Below, in pieces: positions 50,866 through 52,876 of a stretch of 52,876 bases of DNA. Numbering within the stretch: the stretch's first letter is position 1; each line of letters begins with the position of its first letter. Below the pieces are notes generated by a model that ran no database searches, was not told the DNA's origin, and saw only the letters and a program-made list of their open reading frames with translations. The position numbers were made by a program, and so were the translations under genes. This DNA comes from an uncultured Clostridia bacterium (GTDB taxonomy: Bacteria > Bacillota_I > Bacilli_A > RF39 > UBA660): positions 1 through 52,876 of the forward strand of contig CAMVAF010000006.1 of NCBI GenBank assembly GCA_947165365.1, written 5' to 3'.

Positions 50866-51150
50866 ATGGCCAATATGTCAAATGCAATAAATATGAGTTT
50901 TAGAGTTGATAAGAATCTAAAGCAACAGGCAGATACACTATTTAAGAAATTAGGTATTAACACAAGTGCTGCTTTAAATATGTTTTTGACTCAAAGTGTG
51001 CGTGAACAAAGTATTCCATTTGTTCCTACTATGAATGTTCCAAATGAAAGATTATTATCTGCTATTAAAGAAGTTGAAGATATTGAAAGTGGCAAAATAA
51101 AGGCTAAAAGATATAAAACTTTTGAAGATGCATTAAAGGATTTAGATTAA
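50866..51150 (+). CDS. dinJ: DinJ/RelB-family antitoxin 1
   Basis: A 94-residue RelB/DinJ antitoxin. The ribbon-helix-helix start (INMSFRVDKNLKQQADTLF) is followed by KLGINTSAALNMFLTQSVREQSIPF and a flexible toxin-wrapping tail ending in FEDALKDLD. ATG at 50866 is nine bases after GAGGAG; the ATG at 50857 abuts the SD. The toxin start overlaps its stop by one base. Confidence 0.92.
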   Translation: MANMSNAINMSFRVDKNLKQQADTLFKKLGINTSAALNMFLTQSVREQSIPFVPTMNVPNERLLSAIKEVEDIESGKIKAKRYKTFEDALKDLD

Positions 51151-51437
51151 TGAAGTATGATATAGTATTAACATCAGCTTTTAAAAGTTGTTTAAAAACA
51201 ATAAAGAAAAGAAGAAAAGATTTAGATAAACTTACAACTGTTGTTAATATGATAGCAAGTGGTGAACAATTAGATGTAAAATATCGTGATCATGAATTAA
51301 ACGATAATAAGTATTTTAAAAATTGTCGCGAGTTACATTTGGAACCAGACTGGTTGTTAGTTTATAAAATAAACAAGAAAGATTTAATTTTATTTCTAAT
51401 GGAAACAGGAACACATAGTGATTTATTCAACATGTAG
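51150..51437 (+). CDS. yafQ: YafQ-family mRNA interferase toxin 1
   Basis: A 95-residue RelE-superfamily ribosome-dependent RNase. Residues matching the E. coli YafQ active site are present: His in KYRDHEL, His and Asp in ELHLEPDWLL, and His in GTHSDLF. It should be active and is paired with the DinJ-like antitoxin upstream in one transcript. A hairpin terminator and boundary repeat 2 follow. Confidence 0.92.
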   Translation: MKYDIVLTSAFKSCLKTIKKRRKDLDKLTTVVNMIASGEQLDVKYRDHELNDNKYFKNCRELHLEPDWLLVYKINKKDLILFLMETGTHSDLFNM

Positions 51438-51468
51438 TTGTGATAATAAACATAACTACTTTTCTTTT
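51434..51468 (+). terminator. Terminator of TA module 1
   Basis: GTAGTT (51434-51439) with AACTAC (51454-51459), then TTTTCTTTT, which runs into boundary repeat 2. Confidence 0.7.
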
Positions 51469-51490
51469 AGAATTCAATAATATGAGTAAT
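51461..51490 (+). repeat. TA-array boundary repeat 2 (type B)
   Basis: TTTTAGAATTCAATAATA then TGAGTAA. It shares its first 22 bases exactly with repeat 4 (52797-52818) and the AATAATATGAGTAA core with repeats 1 and 3. Confidence 0.75.
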
Positions 51491-51546
51491 TAAGCTATTT
51501 AAAATACATTTTTCTAAATTTTGTGTATAAAATATTAGTAGAAGAC

Positions 51547-51575
51547 TTGACGTACGTAAAAAAGTACGTTATAAT
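51547..51575 (+). promoter_or_regulatory. Promoter and operator of TA module 2
   Basis: TTGACG (51547-51552), 17-base spacer, TATAAT (51570-51575). ACGTAC (51550-51555) and GTACGT (51564-51569) form an inverted repeat filling the spacer, as expected for YefM-type repression. Confidence 0.85.
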
Positions 51576-51596
51576 GTGAATAAGTGAGGTGATATA

Positions 51597-51854
51597 ATGA
51601 ATACTATTAATATTACAAATGCAAGACAAAATTTGTTTCAATTAGTAGCTGATGTAAATATTGGTTTTAATCCAATTACTATTGTTAACAATAAAGGAAA
51701 AAATGCAGTTTTAATATCCGAAGATGAATGGCGTGGAATAGAAGAAACTATTTATTTATCTAGTATTCCAGGATTAGTAGAGAATATTAATGAAATAAGA
51801 AAAAATGAAGATTGGAATAAAGCAAAGGAATATAACCCAGATGAAGAATGGTAG
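51597..51854 (+). CDS. yefM: YefM/Phd-family antitoxin
   Basis: An 85-residue Phd/YefM antitoxin: INITNARQNLFQLVADVN, PITIVNNKGKNAVLISEDEWRGIEETIYL and a disordered acidic tail ending PDEEW. SD GAGGTGAT; controlled by the palindromic promoter upstream. The last 14 bases overlap the toxin gene. Confidence 0.93.
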   Translation: MNTINITNARQNLFQLVADVNIGFNPITIVNNKGKNAVLISEDEWRGIEETIYLSSIPGLVENINEIRKNEDWNKAKEYNPDEEW

Positions 51855-52125
51855 TAAATATGTAATTAAATTTTCAAAGTTGGCTGAAAAAGATAAATTA
51901 AAATTAAAAAGTTATGGATTAGATAAAAATTGCAAAAATATATTAACTTTGATGACAGATGACCCGTTTTGCTATCCACCATCATATGAAAAACTAAATG
52001 GTGATTTAGAAGGATTATATTCAAGGCGTATTAATAGACAACATAGAATTGTTTATGAAGTAGATGAAGAAAAAAAAGAAATTCATATAATTAGAATGTG
52101 GACGCATTATGATAGAATAAAATAA
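51841..52125 (+). CDS. yoeB: YoeB/Txe-family mRNA interferase toxin
   Basis: A 94-residue RelE-fold toxin. YoeB features: YEKLNGDLEGLYSRRINRQHRIVYEV with the catalytic Glu and Arg, and the C-terminal MWTHYD with the terminal His-Tyr. ATG at 51841 starts inside the antitoxin gene; ATG at 51805 would add 12 residues not seen in the family. No strong SD, so translation is probably coupled to yefM. Confidence 0.92.
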   Translation: MKNGSKYVIKFSKLAEKDKLKLKSYGLDKNCKNILTLMTDDPFCYPPSYEKLNGDLEGLYSRRINRQHRIVYEVDEEKKEIHIIRMWTHYDRIK

Positions 52126-52149
52126 TGTTAAGCATTCTTGTCTTTTCTG

Positions 52150-52171
52150 AATCAAATAATATGAGTAAAGA
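52150..52171 (+). repeat. TA-array boundary repeat 3 (type A)
   Basis: Identical over 22 bases to repeat 1. It follows the yoeB stop by 24 bases and precedes TA module 3. Confidence 0.75.
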
Positions 52172-52252
52172 GGATACATACGGTATTTTTCAAACTGATT
52201 TAGTCATACATATATTTGTGATATTATTATTTATACAAAAGGAGATGAAATT

Positions 52253-52573
52253 ATGGCTAGCTTGACAACACCAATAAGCATAAGCGTTCAAATTGATAAA
52301 GAGGATAAAGAACGAGCGACTGAAATTCTTCAAAAATTAGGAGTTAGTATGAGCGGATTAATTAATATGACTATCAAACAACTTATAATGAGAGAAAAAA
52401 TTCCGTTTGAAGTAGCACTTCCAAAAGAAGAAAATGACTTGTACCAATATTTTACCAATGATGAACTAGAGAGGACTGCAAAAGAACTCACATATATTGC
52501 AGAACATCCTGCTGAATATAAGAGTTATAATAATAGAAAAGATTTGAAAAAGGCTCTATTATCAGATGATTAA
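52253..52573 (+). CDS. dinJ: DinJ/RelB-family antitoxin 2 (toxin partner decayed)
   Basis: A 106-residue RelB/DinJ antitoxin, quite different from antitoxin 1: ISISVQIDKEDKERATEILQ, KLGVSMSGLINMTIKQLIM, REKIPFEVALP and a C-terminal tail ending KKALLSDD. SD AAAGGAG. The adjacent toxin frame is broken, so this intact gene is an orphan here; it could still bind its operator or neutralise a related toxin. Confidence 0.9.
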   Translation: MASLTTPISISVQIDKEDKERATEILQKLGVSMSGLINMTIKQLIMREKIPFEVALPKEENDLYQYFTNDELERTAKELTYIAEHPAEYKSYNNRKDLKKALLSDD

Positions 52574-52773
52574 TTATAAAATAAAATATTCAAAAGAATT
52601 TAAAAATCTCTAAAGAAAGTAATGAAACAAGGAAAGAACATTGATAAATTATTAAATATTGTAGAGATTGTCATATTGAACCTGATTGGGTACTTATATA
52701 TAAATACATAGAAAATGAAATTATTCTATTGTTAGTTAACACAGGCAGTCACAGCGATGTATTAAATAAGTAA
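52566..52773 (+). pseudogene. Decayed YafQ toxin gene
   Basis: Starts at the ATG overlapping the antitoxin stop and reads INYKIKYSKEFKNL, then stops. A one-base shift restores SLKKVMKQGKNIDKLLNIVE. After that about 27 residues of the family (including the YRDH active-site His region) are deleted. The frame then resumes as RDCHIEPDWVLIYKYIENE to TGSHSDVLNK and the normal stop. One frameshift plus one internal deletion mean no active toxin can be made. Confidence 0.85.
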
Positions 52774-52800
52774 AGAACTAAAATCTTTACTTTTTTTTTC
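52770..52800 (+). terminator. Terminator of TA module 3
   Basis: GTAAAGA (52770-52776) with TCTTTAC (52784-52790), 7-base loop, then T9. Confidence 0.85.
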
Positions 52801-52826
52801 TTTTAGAATTCAATAATACGTGTAAA
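52797..52826 (+). repeat. TA-array boundary repeat 4 (type B)
   Basis: Shares 22 bases exactly with repeat 2, then AATACGTGTAAAGA in place of the core AATATGAGTAA. The last 50 bases of the window after it show no gene; another module may follow beyond the edge. Confidence 0.7.
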
Positions 52827-52876
52827 GATAGTTCTTAAGTAACTTTTATAACCTTTTTATAATGTATATTTTAATT

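Noticed and set aside
50699..52876. Integron attC sites
   Set aside because: The repeats lack the paired core sites and the long imperfect palindrome of attC, and no integrase is present in the window; only the cassette-like layout is claimed.
1..52876. Recoding of TGA to Trp as in Mycoplasma
   Set aside because: dusB, the DUF4956 gene and the 201-residue membrane protein gene end in TGA, and Trp is encoded by TGG throughout.

Overview
The window is strongly AT-rich DNA from a low-GC Gram-positive bacterium, most likely of the Bacilli/Erysipelotrichia side of the Firmicutes. The evidence is gene order. parA-parB ... ychF ... spoVG-yabP-yabQ-divIC-tilS-ftsH-dusB-lysS, and further right rpsF-ssb-rpsR, are blocks that sit near the chromosome origin in Firmicutes. 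TGA is a normal stop (dusB and the DUF4956 gene end in it), so the code is not the Mycoplasma one. yabP and yabQ imply sporulation or recent descent from a spore former. No tRNA, rRNA, insertion sequence, prophage or CRISPR array was seen.

Region by region: 1-13763 is a conserved housekeeping stretch (a repeat-rich partial gene, ParA/ParB, DUF951, an AbgT-type transporter, YchF, SpoVG, YabP, YabQ, DivIC, TilS, FtsH, a LysM lipoprotein, DusB, an RDD protein, LysRS). 13822-20195 is a cell-surface locus: VTC polyphosphate polymerase, DUF4956, a Cthe_2159-type beta-helix protein, a GT2-GtrA fusion, a phosphodiester glycosidase that appears to start at ATA, and a membrane protein. It is interrupted at 15200-15543 by a small convergent-RNA toxin-antitoxin locus. 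20419-30992 is a SipW/TasA-type matrix operon: two TasA/camelysin-like proteins, a BIG2 protein, a SipW signal peptidase and a giant adhesin of about 2350 residues ending in a tyrosine-phosphatase domain. 31070-36515 holds a lipoprotein, a C39-like peptidase gene with a probable A-tract frameshift, a CIRCE-controlled ClpB without its N-domain, a BIG2-metallo-beta-lactamase protein and a DUF421 protein. 36581-37653 is rpsF-ssb-rpsR.

At 37697-38106 lies a second convergent-RNA locus, then a fragment of a BclA/collagen-like protein. 38581-44621 is an envelope operon (VanY, membrane protein, VWA/solute-binding fusion, XpaC, solute-binding protein, TelA). Facing it is a tightly overlapped minus-strand operon (48030-44681) of small helical proteins resembling type VII secretion substrates or partners. 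A divergent CbxX/EccA-type AAA protein and a metallophosphoesterase follow. The right end (50699-52876) is an array of three type II toxin-antitoxin modules separated by four copies of a short repeat; the last toxin gene is decayed.

Most notable: (1) two unrelated loci share one architecture. In each, a short hydrophobic peptide mRNA has a leader with a hairpin and an anti-Shine-Dalgarno segment, and a convergent RNA carries a second copy of the same hairpin and anti-SD segment, so it could silence the toxin SD in trans. (2) A toxin-antitoxin cassette array has boundary repeats better conserved than the genes. (3) A SipW/TasA operon includes a giant secreted protein with a PTP domain.
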